This document shows, in pieces, positions 14,131 to 19,930 of a stretch of 20,545 bases of DNA. The DNA is taken from IMG/VR virus record IMGVR_UViG_3300012582_000011, positions 1 through 20,545 of that record. One strand, 5' to 3'. The notes below the pieces were generated by a model. It was given only the letters and a program-made list of their open reading frames with translations. It did no database searches and was not told where the DNA came from. Source of the DNA: a virus. Within the stretch, counting starts at the first letter, position 1, and every line of letters starts with the position of its first letter. The translations under genes were made by a program, and so were the position numbers.

Positions 14131-15515
14131 TCCGGCTTCCTCATGACGCCCATACCATAACGGCCCGGGAGTTCGTAGTGAGTAATATCTGGATGGGAGG
14201 AACAGAACTTATAGAACTCTTCCTTGATACCAACTGAGTAGAATTCATGGCCACGCTCGGGGCGGATGTCGTGGGTTATGATTAACCCACCAGGGCGGAC
14301 CCAGTGATAGCAATTGTAGAGATCGCCAATATAGGCATCCCGTTTATGGTCTCCGTCAATGAGGGCTATATCGAAAGAAGAGTCTGGGAAGTGAGTGGTC
14401 AGAGAATTGGAACGGTGGAAGGTCCACTGGGGATGAGTCCAAAGACCAGAGCAGTCGTCAATATCAATCGAAGTCAGCCGGCCAGTAGGATCGTTTTCTT
14501 CTAGGCCCAATAGGAATGCACTAGTTGAGGCTCCATCCCGGGTGCCAATCTCTAAGATCTGTCCCTTGGCATGTTCTCGTAGCCAGGGCAGGAAGTCAAC
14601 CATGTCGCCCTCGCGACAGCCCAGCTCGTAGCGGGAACGGATTAGTATAGGAGTCTGGGGAGCAGGAAAGAAAGTATTAGCTGTATCCAATACAGCTTCT
14701 ACTGATTCAGTGAAATCCATACGAGAGATGGAGTATAGGGCAGACTGCTCTAGGTTCTCACGAGTCACTATGGGATTATCAGAGACCAAATCCATGCAAG
14801 CATCTACCATTTCTAACAGAGAACACCAACGAATCGTTTCTAGCAGCCAGGCATAGTCATTCATGTCAGAGGATTGCTCACTGACTACACACTTGGAGTT
14901 AGCTAATAGGAAGCTTACCCTGGCAATATTGAAGAGATCACGACCGTCGTGGTTGATGTTGAGTACCAGCTTAGATCGGGAGATAAGCTGATCACGGCCA
15001 CCTCCATAGCAGGAATCTGTGGCGACTACGTTGAGGCCAGTAGCACGTAGTTCTTGGATCATCTTTGACCGGCGAGGAGTAAGCCAGCCATAGAATAGGC
15101 AATCAATGTCTTGGATTGGGGCTTTGGGAATCCGAGTAAGATTAGGGGTATAGCCAATGGGAAGGTGTTGGGCTGGGATTCCATGGGATTGCCATTGCTC
15201 TACGTTGTGGGAGTTGTAATCCCAGACGCGGCAAGACGATTGCTTGACTATTTTTTGTACGTTGTCAATGGAGGGATGAGTGGGTTGTTCTAAATTATAG
15301 ACTATGGAATTAGAGGGAAGGATAGTGGTGGGTGGCAGTAGTTCTGCACCGAAGATGATGTTAGTGGACTGGCCTGCTGAGAAGGAATTATCCGTGCACA
15401 TGGTTTCGTGGTCTAGGGCTGATAAAGACCATGCCAGGGAATCCCGGATCTCTAGGAAGGCCTGGGAATGGAGGAAGCCCTTGGGGGAGATACGGGTAAG
15501 GTTATACTTAGCCAT
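14127..15515 (-). CDS. Glycosyltransferase-methyltransferase fusion
   Basis: 462 residues. The first ~285 residues look like a GT-B fold: IIFGAELLPPTTILPSNSIV, then IDCLFYGWLTPRRSKMIQEL (138-157) and a C-terminal sugar-nucleotide region LVLNINHDGRDLFNIARVSF with LLANSKCVVSE (183-213). Residues ~300-462 are a class I SAM methyltransferase: motif I LEIGTRDGAS (321-330), acidic LTSIDIDD (347-354), DIALIDGDHKRDAY (382-395) and VRPGGLIITHDI (406-417), closest to the family with an IDGDH motif. One polypeptide could therefore add a sugar and methylate it or a neighbour. The ribosome-binding site is weak, and the start overlaps the end of the RHH gene by 8 bases, so translation is probably coupled. 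Confidence 0.8.
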   Translation of the reverse strand: MAKYNLTRISPKGFLHSQAFLEIRDSLAWSLSALDHETMCTDNSFSAGQSTNIIFGAELLPPTTILPSNSIVYNLEQPTHPSIDNVQKIVKQSSCRVWDYNSHNVEQWQSHGIPAQHLPIGYTPNLTRIPKAPIQDIDCLFYGWLTPRRSKMIQELRATGLNVVATDSCYGGGRDQLISRSKLVLNINHDGRDLFNIARVSFLLANSKCVVSEQSSDMNDYAWLLETIRWCSLLEMVDACMDLVSDNPIVTRENLEQSALYSISRMDFTESVEAVLDTANTFFPAPQTPILIRSRYELGCREGDMVDFLPWLREHAKGQILEIGTRDGASTSAFLLGLEENDPTGRLTSIDIDDCSGLWTHPQWTFHRSNSLTTHFPDSSFDIALIDGDHKRDAYIGDLYNCYHWVRPGGLIITHDIRPERGHEFYSVGIKEEFYKFCSSHPDITHYELPGRYGMGVMRKPE

Positions 15516-15669
15516 GGGCAGAGTCTCTTTTCTTTTTCTCCAGAGCCCATTCCAGTAGGAGTCTCACTACATCGCTAAGCTTTCTACGGTTATGATCTGC
15601 TAATTCCCAGAGTTCTGCTCTTAGTTCCTCTGAAGCTCTAAAGCATATGACATGGATTAGATCTGCCAC
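15508..15669 (-). CDS. Ribbon-helix-helix-like small DNA-binding protein
   Basis: 53 residues from a GTG at 15669; purine-rich AGGGGAG lies just before it, with a closer than usual spacing. The sequence is a beta strand (DLIHVICFRAS) followed by EELRAELWELADHNRRKLSD and VVRLLLEWALEKKKR. It matches the ribbon-helix-helix layout: one strand, helix, RKLSD turn, second helix. Such proteins dimerise and bind operator DNA. It heads the leftward run of sugar, terminase and structural genes and overlaps the next start by 8 bases, so it could autoregulate the late operon. No database match could be run. Confidence 0.65.
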   Translation of the reverse strand: MADLIHVICFRASEELRAELWELADHNRRKLSDVVRLLLEWALEKKKRDSAHG

Positions 15670-15944
15670 TTCTCCCCTATTCCCCCTATTGACAGATATG
15701 CTAAGCTGGACAAGAAGCGAGCGGGACCCGAACCCCAGCTGGGACTACTTCCCCTTCTAAATCAACAACAATCAATTGCTGAACCACTGATCCAGAATTA
15801 AGGATCGTTATACCAAGTATACGGAAAATATGCCACAGAATTCTGAGACTAGTCGGGGGCAACCCGGCAAAGGCGTAGGGCGACGCGAGTGTATGGGGGC
15901 TCGGCTCTGGTACTGGGAACCTCCCTGGGATGAGTGGGATACAA
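15670..15944. other. 275-base intergenic gap before the RHH gene
   Basis: No convincing gene is seen. A leftward frame (15701-16000) is open here, but its only ATG lies inside the neighbouring gene and its composition is unusual. A weak promoter candidate lies at 15807-15815. A short TTCGGGTCCCGC motif near 15725 looks like a tRNA T-arm but has no cloverleaf around it. Confidence 0.4.
15807..15815 (-). promoter_or_regulatory. Candidate extended -10 promoter for the late operon
   Basis: The minus strand reads TGGTATAAC, an extended -10 element. No good -35 is found 16-18 bases upstream (TGGCAT at 17). It lies about 135 bases before the RHH start. Confidence 0.25.
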
Positions 15945-16322
15945 CTAGACGGCGTCCTCGGGCGACTTGGCCATGGGATCACCGTAGATTGCCAGTGCAA
16001 GCGCTTTAGCGCGTCTGCGCTTATGCATGCGGTAGGCTAGACGGGCATTGTATCCGGGTGGGTTACCATGACGCGCTACTCGATTCGCTGCTGCACGCAA
16101 AGCAGCACGCAAACGTTGAGTTAACCGATCACGGTGCTGAGGACGGTTGCAGAATTCAGCATAGAGTTGATCAGAACGCGTAAACTCATCATAAGAGAAC
16201 GGCTTAGCCCTCTGTGAGCGTAATGTGAGTAGATTACCCAAGCATTTATCCGGTTCAAAACTAGCATAGCAGGGAGTGACAAGCATCTCAATTTGATTCC
16301 AATAATTGGAATTTAAAGTCAT
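15945..16322 (-). CDS. Basic protein at the divergent junction, unknown
   Basis: 125 residues from the ATG at 16322, without a clear Shine-Dalgarno site; a second ATG 12 codons later is possible. The N-terminal part has two Cys residues (TPCYASFEPDKCLGNLL). The remainder is very basic and helical (RDRLTQRLRAALRAAANRVA, then YRMHKRRRAKALALAIYGD). The charge suggests DNA or RNA binding. It is the first leftward gene after the divergent regulatory region, so an early regulator or replication helper is conceivable. The family is not recognised. Confidence 0.55.
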   Translation of the reverse strand: MTLNSNYWNQIEMLVTPCYASFEPDKCLGNLLTLRSQRAKPFSYDEFTRSDQLYAEFCNRPQHRDRLTQRLRAALRAAANRVARHGNPPGYNARLAYRMHKRRRAKALALAIYGDPMAKSPEDAV

Positions 16323-16342
16323 TTGTAATCAATAGCTTAGAA

Positions 16343-16355
16343 ATTGATTATCAAT
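16343..16355. promoter_or_regulatory. Palindrome, possible operator
   Basis: ATTGATTATCAAT is a perfect inverted repeat (ATTGAT-N-ATCAAT) lying 20 bases upstream of the leftward gene start at 16322. Its size and position suit a dimeric repressor site. Confidence 0.4.
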
Positions 16356-16383
16356 GACTTACGAGTGCAAGTCTTTGCATAGT

Positions 16384-16392
16384 TGTGGATAA
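16384..16392 (-). promoter_or_regulatory. DnaA box
   Basis: TGTGGATAA on the plus strand is the complement of TTATCCACA, the consensus DnaA box. Only one perfect copy was seen in this region. Confidence 0.45.
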
Positions 16393-16452
16393 TTGGTAGT
16401 TTGAAAATAATTCTAATTATATGATTCGATTGCAGTTATTGGCTCTCTGAAT

Positions 16453-16481
16453 TTGACATACTGATTACAGAAGAGTAGATT
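16453..16481 (+). promoter_or_regulatory. Sigma-70-like promoter for the 295-residue gene
   Basis: Perfect -35 TTGACA (16453-16458), 17-base spacer, -10 TAGATT (16476-16481, 4 of 6 consensus). Transcription would start near 16488 and give a leader of about 170 bases. Confidence 0.6.
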
Positions 16482-16503
16482 AATACTGTAGTCGAAGATT
16501 AGC

Positions 16504-16609
16504 GAACGGTTAGCAAGTGGCCTGAGTGGCGTACCGTTCCAAGGCGGGTTAGATCCGCGTGATCCTAGACTTAGGGTGTGACACCCTAGACTTGCAATCC
16601 AATGCAAGT
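16504..16609 (+). other. Structured 5' leader of four consecutive hairpins
   Basis: Downstream of the promoter, four stems follow one another: GAACGGT/ACCGTTC (16504-16539, 22-base loop), GCGGGT/ATCCGC (16544-16558, one wobble, loop TAG), TAGGGTG/CACCCTA (16572-16588, loop TGA) and ACTTGCA/TGCAAGT (16590-16609, loop ATCCAA). Parts such as GTGGCCTGAGTGGC and AAGGC recall the D-arm of leucine or serine tRNAs, but no acceptor and T-arm fit, so it is not called as a tRNA. It may be a regulatory leader or a small RNA. Confidence 0.45.
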
Positions 16610-16660
16610 TACCGGACTAGCCAAACGATAGCGGGCATAAATTCAATTCGGAGCACTACA

Positions 16661-17548
16661 ATGGCGAAAACAATGAAACAAGCAATCGGTGAGGCCATGG
16701 CTGCTAAGACTCTGGAAATGAGCCCAGCAACCAAGCCATCCGAAGCTTTAAAAGTGGCTGCCAAAGAAGCGAAAGACAAAGTAGTCCAGATATTCACTCC
16801 GTCCCAAGTCATCGGGACCTTTGCTGAGAATCTGGCTCCTGATACCAGCAAAAAGCTTAAGAGTCTCTACGATAATCTCTTGAGTGAATTTGCTTCTGAA
16901 GCACAATCCCGCATTGAGATAGGAACCACACTGGTCTCTATCCGGGAATTGCTGGGAGAGAACTTTGGGAAATTTCTGGCAGACTGTGTCCAGAAAACCC
17001 TTCGTAAGTCACTCTCAACCTGCTACAGCTACATTGCCTTGTCTCAGGCATTTAACCTCAAGTTTGCCCGTAACAAGGTAGTCAAAGTGGCCCTGTCCCG
17101 CATCTGGGGCGCTGAGGGCTGCTTTGATACCGTCAATGGCGAACTAAAACCAGCCGTTGACGAAGCAATTGGCGCAAGTGGCGGAATCCCTGAAAGCACT
17201 GATTCCTTGACTTGTGAGACATGGGCCAGAAAGTTTGTGGCCAACGTCGATAAGCTGGTTGCCAGTAGCAGGGAAGCCCAACCCGGCGGTCGCAAGTGGG
17301 ATGCTGAGACCATTACCAAGAAACAAGTGGGAGTGGTCAAGGGATTCCGAAGCTTTATCACAAACAAGAGTGTTTCCTCGAACCGTGCCATCAAGTTGCT
17401 TACCAGCATCTTGGTAGAAGCAATGGTCGAAATGAGCGCATCCGACATCAAGCAAGCCATGTCCGATGCTACGGTACAAATTTCCAACCGTAAGCTCGAA
17501 GTCAAGAAAGCCCATGAAGATGTAGTTGCTACTGAAGCAACTGCATAA
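16661..17548 (+). CDS. 295-residue unknown protein, first rightward gene
   Basis: ATG at 16661 chosen because CGGAG lies about 7 bases upstream; an upstream extension of the frame runs through the structured leader and is rejected. The N-terminus is Ala/Lys-rich (MAKTMKQAIGEAMAAKTLEM). The centre, SRIEIGTTLVSIRELLGENF then GKFLADCVQKTLRKSLSTCY and SYIALSQAF (about 100-150), resembles the pattern of DUF3102-like phage and plasmid proteins, which combine a helical segment with an HTH-like region. The C-terminus is helical and charged. It has its own promoter and terminator, so it is expressed as a single unit, perhaps abundantly and early. A DNA-binding or replication-control role is inferred only weakly. 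Confidence 0.75.
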   Translation: MAKTMKQAIGEAMAAKTLEMSPATKPSEALKVAAKEAKDKVVQIFTPSQVIGTFAENLAPDTSKKLKSLYDNLLSEFASEAQSRIEIGTTLVSIRELLGENFGKFLADCVQKTLRKSLSTCYSYIALSQAFNLKFARNKVVKVALSRIWGAEGCFDTVNGELKPAVDEAIGASGGIPESTDSLTCETWARKFVANVDKLVASSREAQPGGRKWDAETITKKQVGVVKGFRSFITNKSVSSNRAIKLLTSILVEAMVEMSASDIKQAMSDATVQISNRKLEVKKAHEDVVATEATA

Positions 17549-17563
17549 CCCGTAACTCAATCA

Positions 17564-17598
17564 CCCTACTAGGTTTAACCGCCTAGTAGGGTATTTTT
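17564..17598 (+). terminator. Strong factor-independent terminator
   Basis: CCCTACTAGG (17564-17573) and CCTAGTAGGG (17582-17591) form a perfect 10-bp stem with an 8-base loop, followed by TATTTTT. It closes the 295-residue gene 15 bases after its stop. Confidence 0.92.
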
Positions 17599-17644
17599 GT
17601 GTCTAGACTACCACTTTCCAGCTACTAGCCTACTATCCCAAAAT

Positions 17645-17673
17645 TTGACTCAACCTACATAGTTTAGTATAAT
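17645..17673 (+). promoter_or_regulatory. Consensus sigma-70 promoter for the small-protein operon
   Basis: TTGACT (17645-17650), 17-base spacer, perfect TATAAT (17668-17673). It lies directly after a strong terminator and about 100 bases before the first small gene, so it should independently drive the downstream run. Confidence 0.85.
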
Positions 17674-17680
17674 AGTATCA

Positions 17681-17747
17681 ATAGGTTAGAGAAGATTGCC
17701 AGCAATCGCGAGCAGTCCACTTTAACCTATCCAACCAAAGCAGTCCA
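17681..17747 (+). promoter_or_regulatory. Leader with an 8-bp stem and a 9-base direct repeat
   Basis: ATAGGTTA (17681-17688) pairs with TAACCTAT (17723-17730), enclosing a small GATTG/CAATC hairpin. AGCAGTCCA occurs at 17711-17719 and 17739-17747. These sit between the promoter and the first gene and could control its mRNA. Confidence 0.4.
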
Positions 17748-17777
17748 TTCCAAAAAACAGAATGAAAAGAGGGTTCA

Positions 17778-17948
17778 ATGAAACCATGGGAAGTACTCCC
17801 ATTCGCTCTCAAATTGCGGATTGTGTTCTTCACAATTGTCATGCTGCTGCTGATGATTGTAGGGACGTATCTTCCACCCACGGCTGCTGCCGACGGCACT
17901 GACCCCATGCCACTGTGCCGTACCAGGGGATGTCAACCCGGCAAGTGA
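17778..17948 (+). CDS. 56-residue single-span membrane protein
   Basis: ATG at 17778 with GAGGG 4 bases upstream. Residues about 13-32 (LRIVFFTIVMLLLMIVGTYL) form one membrane span, preceded by MKPWEVLPFALK with basic residues and followed by a short Pro/Ala tail with a Cys pair (CRTRGC). An alternative ATG 17 bases upstream reads a different frame without a sensible protein. It is the first gene after the consensus promoter. The family is not recognised; an envelope-acting accessory protein is plausible. Confidence 0.6.
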   Translation: MKPWEVLPFALKLRIVFFTIVMLLLMIVGTYLPPTAAADGTDPMPLCRTRGCQPGK

Positions 17949-17950
17949 CC

Positions 17951-17971
17951 CTGAAACAACTCTGAAACAAC
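17951..17971 (+). repeat. Tandem direct repeat
   Basis: CTGAAACAAC occurs at 17951-17960 and 17962-17971, an 11-base period, directly after the stop of the small membrane gene. It could be an operator or an mRNA-binding site. Confidence 0.5.
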
Positions 17972-18015
17972 AGGCCTATGCCTATTGCTACAATATGAAA
18001 ACAAAGGGGTTACTA

Positions 18016-18198
18016 ATGAAACTGTTTCTTGTATTGCTGCTACTGGCTGGTATTGCCATAGCAGAAGGTCCCAGAAACATCTACCGTGTGTTAAGGTTCG
18101 GGCCGGCAAATGTCGGCATCTACTGCACCAACGGAGCGGATCCCACTGTGCTGGGAAATCCAACCGGGCATGTGCTGGAGGTAAGCTGCGGTAGATAA
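18016..18198 (+). CDS. 60-residue exported protein
   Basis: ATG at 18016 with AAGGGG 6 bases upstream; an ATG seven codons earlier lacks a ribosome-binding site. Residues 1-16 (MKLFLVLLLLAGIAIA) form a signal peptide with a likely cut after AIA. The mature part (EGPRNIYRVLRFGPANVGIY, then CTNGADPTVLGNPTG) has two Cys that could form one disulphide outside the cytoplasm. It has no lipobox. The function is unknown; a periplasmic or secreted effector is plausible. Confidence 0.65.
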   Translation: MKLFLVLLLLAGIAIAEGPRNIYRVLRFGPANVGIYCTNGADPTVLGNPTGHVLEVSCGR

Positions 18199-18239
18199 AA
18201 CAAGTCCTCCCCCTGTCCTCCCCCAGAACAGGAATGATT

Positions 18240-18413
18240 ATGCTTTCAGTACTGCAGGCCTGGGCCAACTTGGAGTGGATGGCACTGGGCTTCAAGAATC
18301 AGAACCATTATCACCGTTGCACTGAATGCCGCATAGATGTGTGTTGCCGGTGCGAGGACAAAGATGCCCTCTGGACAACTTGCTCAGAGTGCTCCCAACA
18401 ACTGGCTGCATAG
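18240..18413 (+). CDS. 57-residue Cys-rich zinc-binding protein
   Basis: ATG at 18240 with AGGA 8 bases upstream (a second in-frame ATG lies at 18234). After a helical start (MLSVLQAWANLEWMALGF) it has CTECRIDVCCRCEDKD and later TTCSECS. Seven Cys in CxxC-like spacings suggest a double zinc knuckle. The stop is followed 10 bases later by the next ATG. No family is recognised; a small DNA-, RNA- or protein-binding factor is inferred. Confidence 0.6.
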   Translation: MLSVLQAWANLEWMALGFKNQNHYHRCTECRIDVCCRCEDKDALWTTCSECSQQLAA

Positions 18414-18423
18414 GAGGTATGAA

Positions 18424-18540
18424 ATGGGAACTATTGGAGCTTTGCTGGTAGCGGTTGCTACTCTGGTAGCAGCATTATGGGTTGTGGGCCATCCCCCTCC
18501 GGAGAGACCAGACTACAGACGGAGGAATCCATGGAAGTAA
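18424..18540 (+). CDS. 38-residue single-span membrane protein
   Basis: A perfect AGGAGG 6 bases before the ATG at 18424 supports this start over the longer upstream frame. Residues 1-20 (MGTIGALLVAVATLVAALWV) form one hydrophobic span; the rest is basic and Pro-rich (PPPERPDYRRRNPWK) and probably cytoplasmic. It has no recognised family. It belongs to the run of tiny membrane proteins. Confidence 0.55.
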   Translation: MGTIGALLVAVATLVAALWVVGHPPPERPDYRRRNPWK

Positions 18541-18584
18541 GATCCCTCAAAGAATCGCTTCGCTGTGCTAGAGATCACTCCTGA
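18531..18584 (+). CDS. 17-residue leader-type open frame (tentative)
   Basis: MEVRSLKESLRCARDHS begins at an ATG with GGAGGA 6 bases upstream, overlapping the end of the previous gene. The stop lies 20 bases inside the next gene. It may couple translation of that gene rather than make a product. Confidence 0.3.
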   Translation: MEVRSLKESLRCARDHS

Positions 18585-18765
18585 GCGGCAGAAGAAGATT
18601 GTCCTGGTTGCCAAAGAAATAGTCGATCTCCTGACTGTCAAACATCACTGCAATGTGATGGAGTCCTGGGCTATTTTGGAAACCCTACAAAGTACTTTGA
18701 TGTCTGTTGCTGAGATTGAACGGGTAGAGACAGTTTCCATTAACAAACAACATCCCCAAGCTTGA
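18565..18765 (+). CDS. 66-residue helical protein, unknown
   Basis: GTG start at 18565 with only a weak AAAGAA upstream, so initiation may depend on the overlapping 17-codon frame. The protein is amphipathic helix (TPERQKKIVLVAKEIVDLLT) and a second helix (AILETLQSTLMSVAEIERVE). There is no Cys cluster or membrane span. The family is not recognised. Confidence 0.5.
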   Translation: MLEITPERQKKIVLVAKEIVDLLTVKHHCNVMESWAILETLQSTLMSVAEIERVETVSINKQHPQA

Positions 18766-18883
18766 GGACTGTCGCGACACAGGCCACACGCCTTGGCCTG
18801 CCGATCTACTTCGGGAAGCGGCACCTACCACTATCAACTCACCTTGGTAGTGCTCCGGTGCCGCAAGCGTGTTGGAGATTACT

Positions 18884-19093
18884 ATGGTACTGGCAAAGGT
18901 GGTATCAAAAGCGATCAGCATTTCCTTCTGCCTATTTCTTATCTGGGTAATGGCAAAGTTTATGTTCTGGTTATGGCCTGAGGGGAAGTGGTTTAATCTC
19001 GTTTATCTAGCAGTGTTGTCTGTAGACTACGCTTTAATTGTTTCTGGCATTAAACCCCATGGTTTTGCATCTTGGTTCAAGAAAGAACAGTAG
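18884..19093 (+). CDS. 69-residue two-span membrane protein
   Basis: ATG at 18884 with GGAG 7 bases upstream. Two hydrophobic stretches (SISFCLFLIWVMAKFMFWL and NLVYLAVLSVDYALIVSGI) flank a short loop (WPEGKW), and the tail is basic (WFKKEQ). Two spans in 69 residues recall holin-like or pinholin-like layouts, but no lysis partner (endolysin) is seen in the window. The function is open. Confidence 0.55.
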   Translation: MVLAKVVSKAISISFCLFLIWVMAKFMFWLWPEGKWFNLVYLAVLSVDYALIVSGIKPHGFASWFKKEQ

Positions 19094-19166
19094 ATCACCG
19101 CACACTCTCGTCTATCCGCTATCCCCGCTCGTCAACAACTAACTAAACCAACCAAAGGAGAACCGT

Positions 19167-19349
19167 GTGAAGCACCACACTAACAAACCGTCGACAATTA
19201 ACTTAACTAACTGGACTGAAGGCGAGTTGCTACAAGCAGCCGCAGATATTTTCCTCCAGGACGGGCCCCTGAACGACCAGAAAATAGAAGAACTGTCTGC
19301 TATTGATCGCGAGTTTGAACGGCGCGATTCCCTACTGCTCCACCGCTAG
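19167..19349 (+). CDS. 60-residue acidic helical protein, unknown
   Basis: GTG at 19167 with AAGGAG 6 bases upstream. The sequence is KHHTNKPSTINLTNWTEGEL, then a helix LLQAAADIFLQDGPLNDQK and IEELSAIDREFERRDSLL. The family is not recognised. It follows a 73-base gap with no clear promoter. Confidence 0.6.
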   Translation: MKHHTNKPSTINLTNWTEGELLQAAADIFLQDGPLNDQKIEELSAIDREFERRDSLLLHR

Positions 19350-19355
19350 AGATTT

Positions 19356-19430
19356 GGTGGGATCATCTGTTGAAGTTCATTTCAATGAAAGGTTATAGGC
19401 AACGTACGCGCCTATCCGGGTGGTCCCATC
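19356..19430 (+). other. Structured RNA segment before a short gene
   Basis: GGTGGGATC (19356-19364) pairs with GGTCCCATC (19422-19430) with two wobbles. Inside are TTGAA/TTCAA (19370-19385) and ATAGGC/GCCTAT (19395-19415). The three-stem layout ends exactly at a TTG start candidate, so it may control translation. Confidence 0.35.
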
Positions 19431-19523
19431 TTGCTTCCTGAAGAGATTCCTGATATTCCAGATCCGTTTACAATTCCTGATTATGGTATAAGGCGCGTAG
19501 CGCCGCTAAGGAGACGCCAGTGA
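19431..19523 (+). CDS. 30-residue Pro/Ile/Asp-rich protein (tentative)
   Basis: This frame ends in a TGA that overlaps the next gene's GTG as GTGA, the overlap seen elsewhere in the window. From a TTG at 19431 it reads LPEEIPDIPDPFTIPDYGIR and ends RVAPLRRRQ. The frame stays open upstream to an in-frame TGA at 19385-19387, but has no ATG or GTG there, so the start is uncertain. The repeated IPD/IPE pattern looks protein-like. Confidence 0.4.
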   Translation: MLPEEIPDIPDPFTIPDYGIRRVAPLRRRQ

Positions 19524-19930
19524 TCATCTTGGATGAAGCCCGCACTATTGCCATCTGGTATACCCCACTCAATAAAGAGCTGGACTTTATGGGCTGTCTA
19601 CAACGCCCAGAGGATCCCACTAAAAGTATGAGTGGTAAACCACGGGATCCAGATGGCTACGACTTTGACTACCGCTTCCGTTACTATAAAGACGATCAAG
19701 CATTCAATTCTGAAGATGAGAAGCATTGGTATCACGTGGAGATCCATGCTATGCCAGTAGTAGAAGTATTGGAGAAAATCCGCTTATTAACTAAGATGCT
19801 GGCCCGCATGAATGATCATGAAGCCCAGTTGAGTGAAATTGTCAATGACGGCGACTGGAAGAAGTTTATCGATACATTCAGGGCCCAGCCCTGGGCTCAT
19901 ATGAAAGCTGAGAAGGTGTCCCATGCCTAA
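19520..19930 (+). CDS. 136-residue unknown protein
   Basis: GTG at 19520 with AAGGAG 6 bases upstream. It starts with a short beta part (MIILDEARTIAIWYTPLNKE), then a charged segment (DPDGYDFDYRFRYYKDDQAF), then a beta strand (EKHWYHVEIHAMPVVEVLEK) and C-terminal helices. No catalytic motif is visible. Its end overlaps the next start by 8 bases. It could be an inhibitor-type or accessory protein; no family is recognised. Confidence 0.65.
   Translation: MIILDEARTIAIWYTPLNKELDFMGCLQRPEDPTKSMSGKPRDPDGYDFDYRFRYYKDDQAFNSEDEKHWYHVEIHAMPVVEVLEKIRLLTKMLARMNDHEAQLSEIVNDGDWKKFIDTFRAQPWAHMKAEKVSHA

Larger units (their letters stand above)
16323..16660. other. AT-rich divergent intergenic region
   Basis: 338 bases without a supported gene, dividing leftward from rightward transcription. 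The left half (16323-16440) is AT-rich and holds a palindrome, a perfect DnaA box and a TATAAT on the minus strand (16416-16421, no good -35). The right half holds a TTGACA promoter and a structured leader. It could contain the replication origin or the lifestyle switch. Confidence 0.6.

Noticed and set aside
15717-15735. tRNA-like T-arm motif (GGTTCGGGTCCCGC on the minus strand)
   Set aside because: No anticodon or acceptor arms can be fitted around it.
15701-16000. Leftward 99-codon frame in the gap before the RHH gene
   Set aside because: Its only ATG lies inside the neighbouring gene and the visible part has unusual composition and no ribosome-binding site. A 28-codon GTG frame near its end is possible but unsupported.
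16559-16660. 34-codon N-terminal extension of the 295-residue gene
   Set aside because: It runs through the hairpin leader, has no ribosome-binding site and would place the start in a structured region. The ATG at 16661 has CGGAG.
18762-18981. Two plus-strand frames before the two-span membrane gene
   Set aside because: They overlap each other and the better-supported gene, start at TTG codons without ribosome-binding sites and have no sensible composition.
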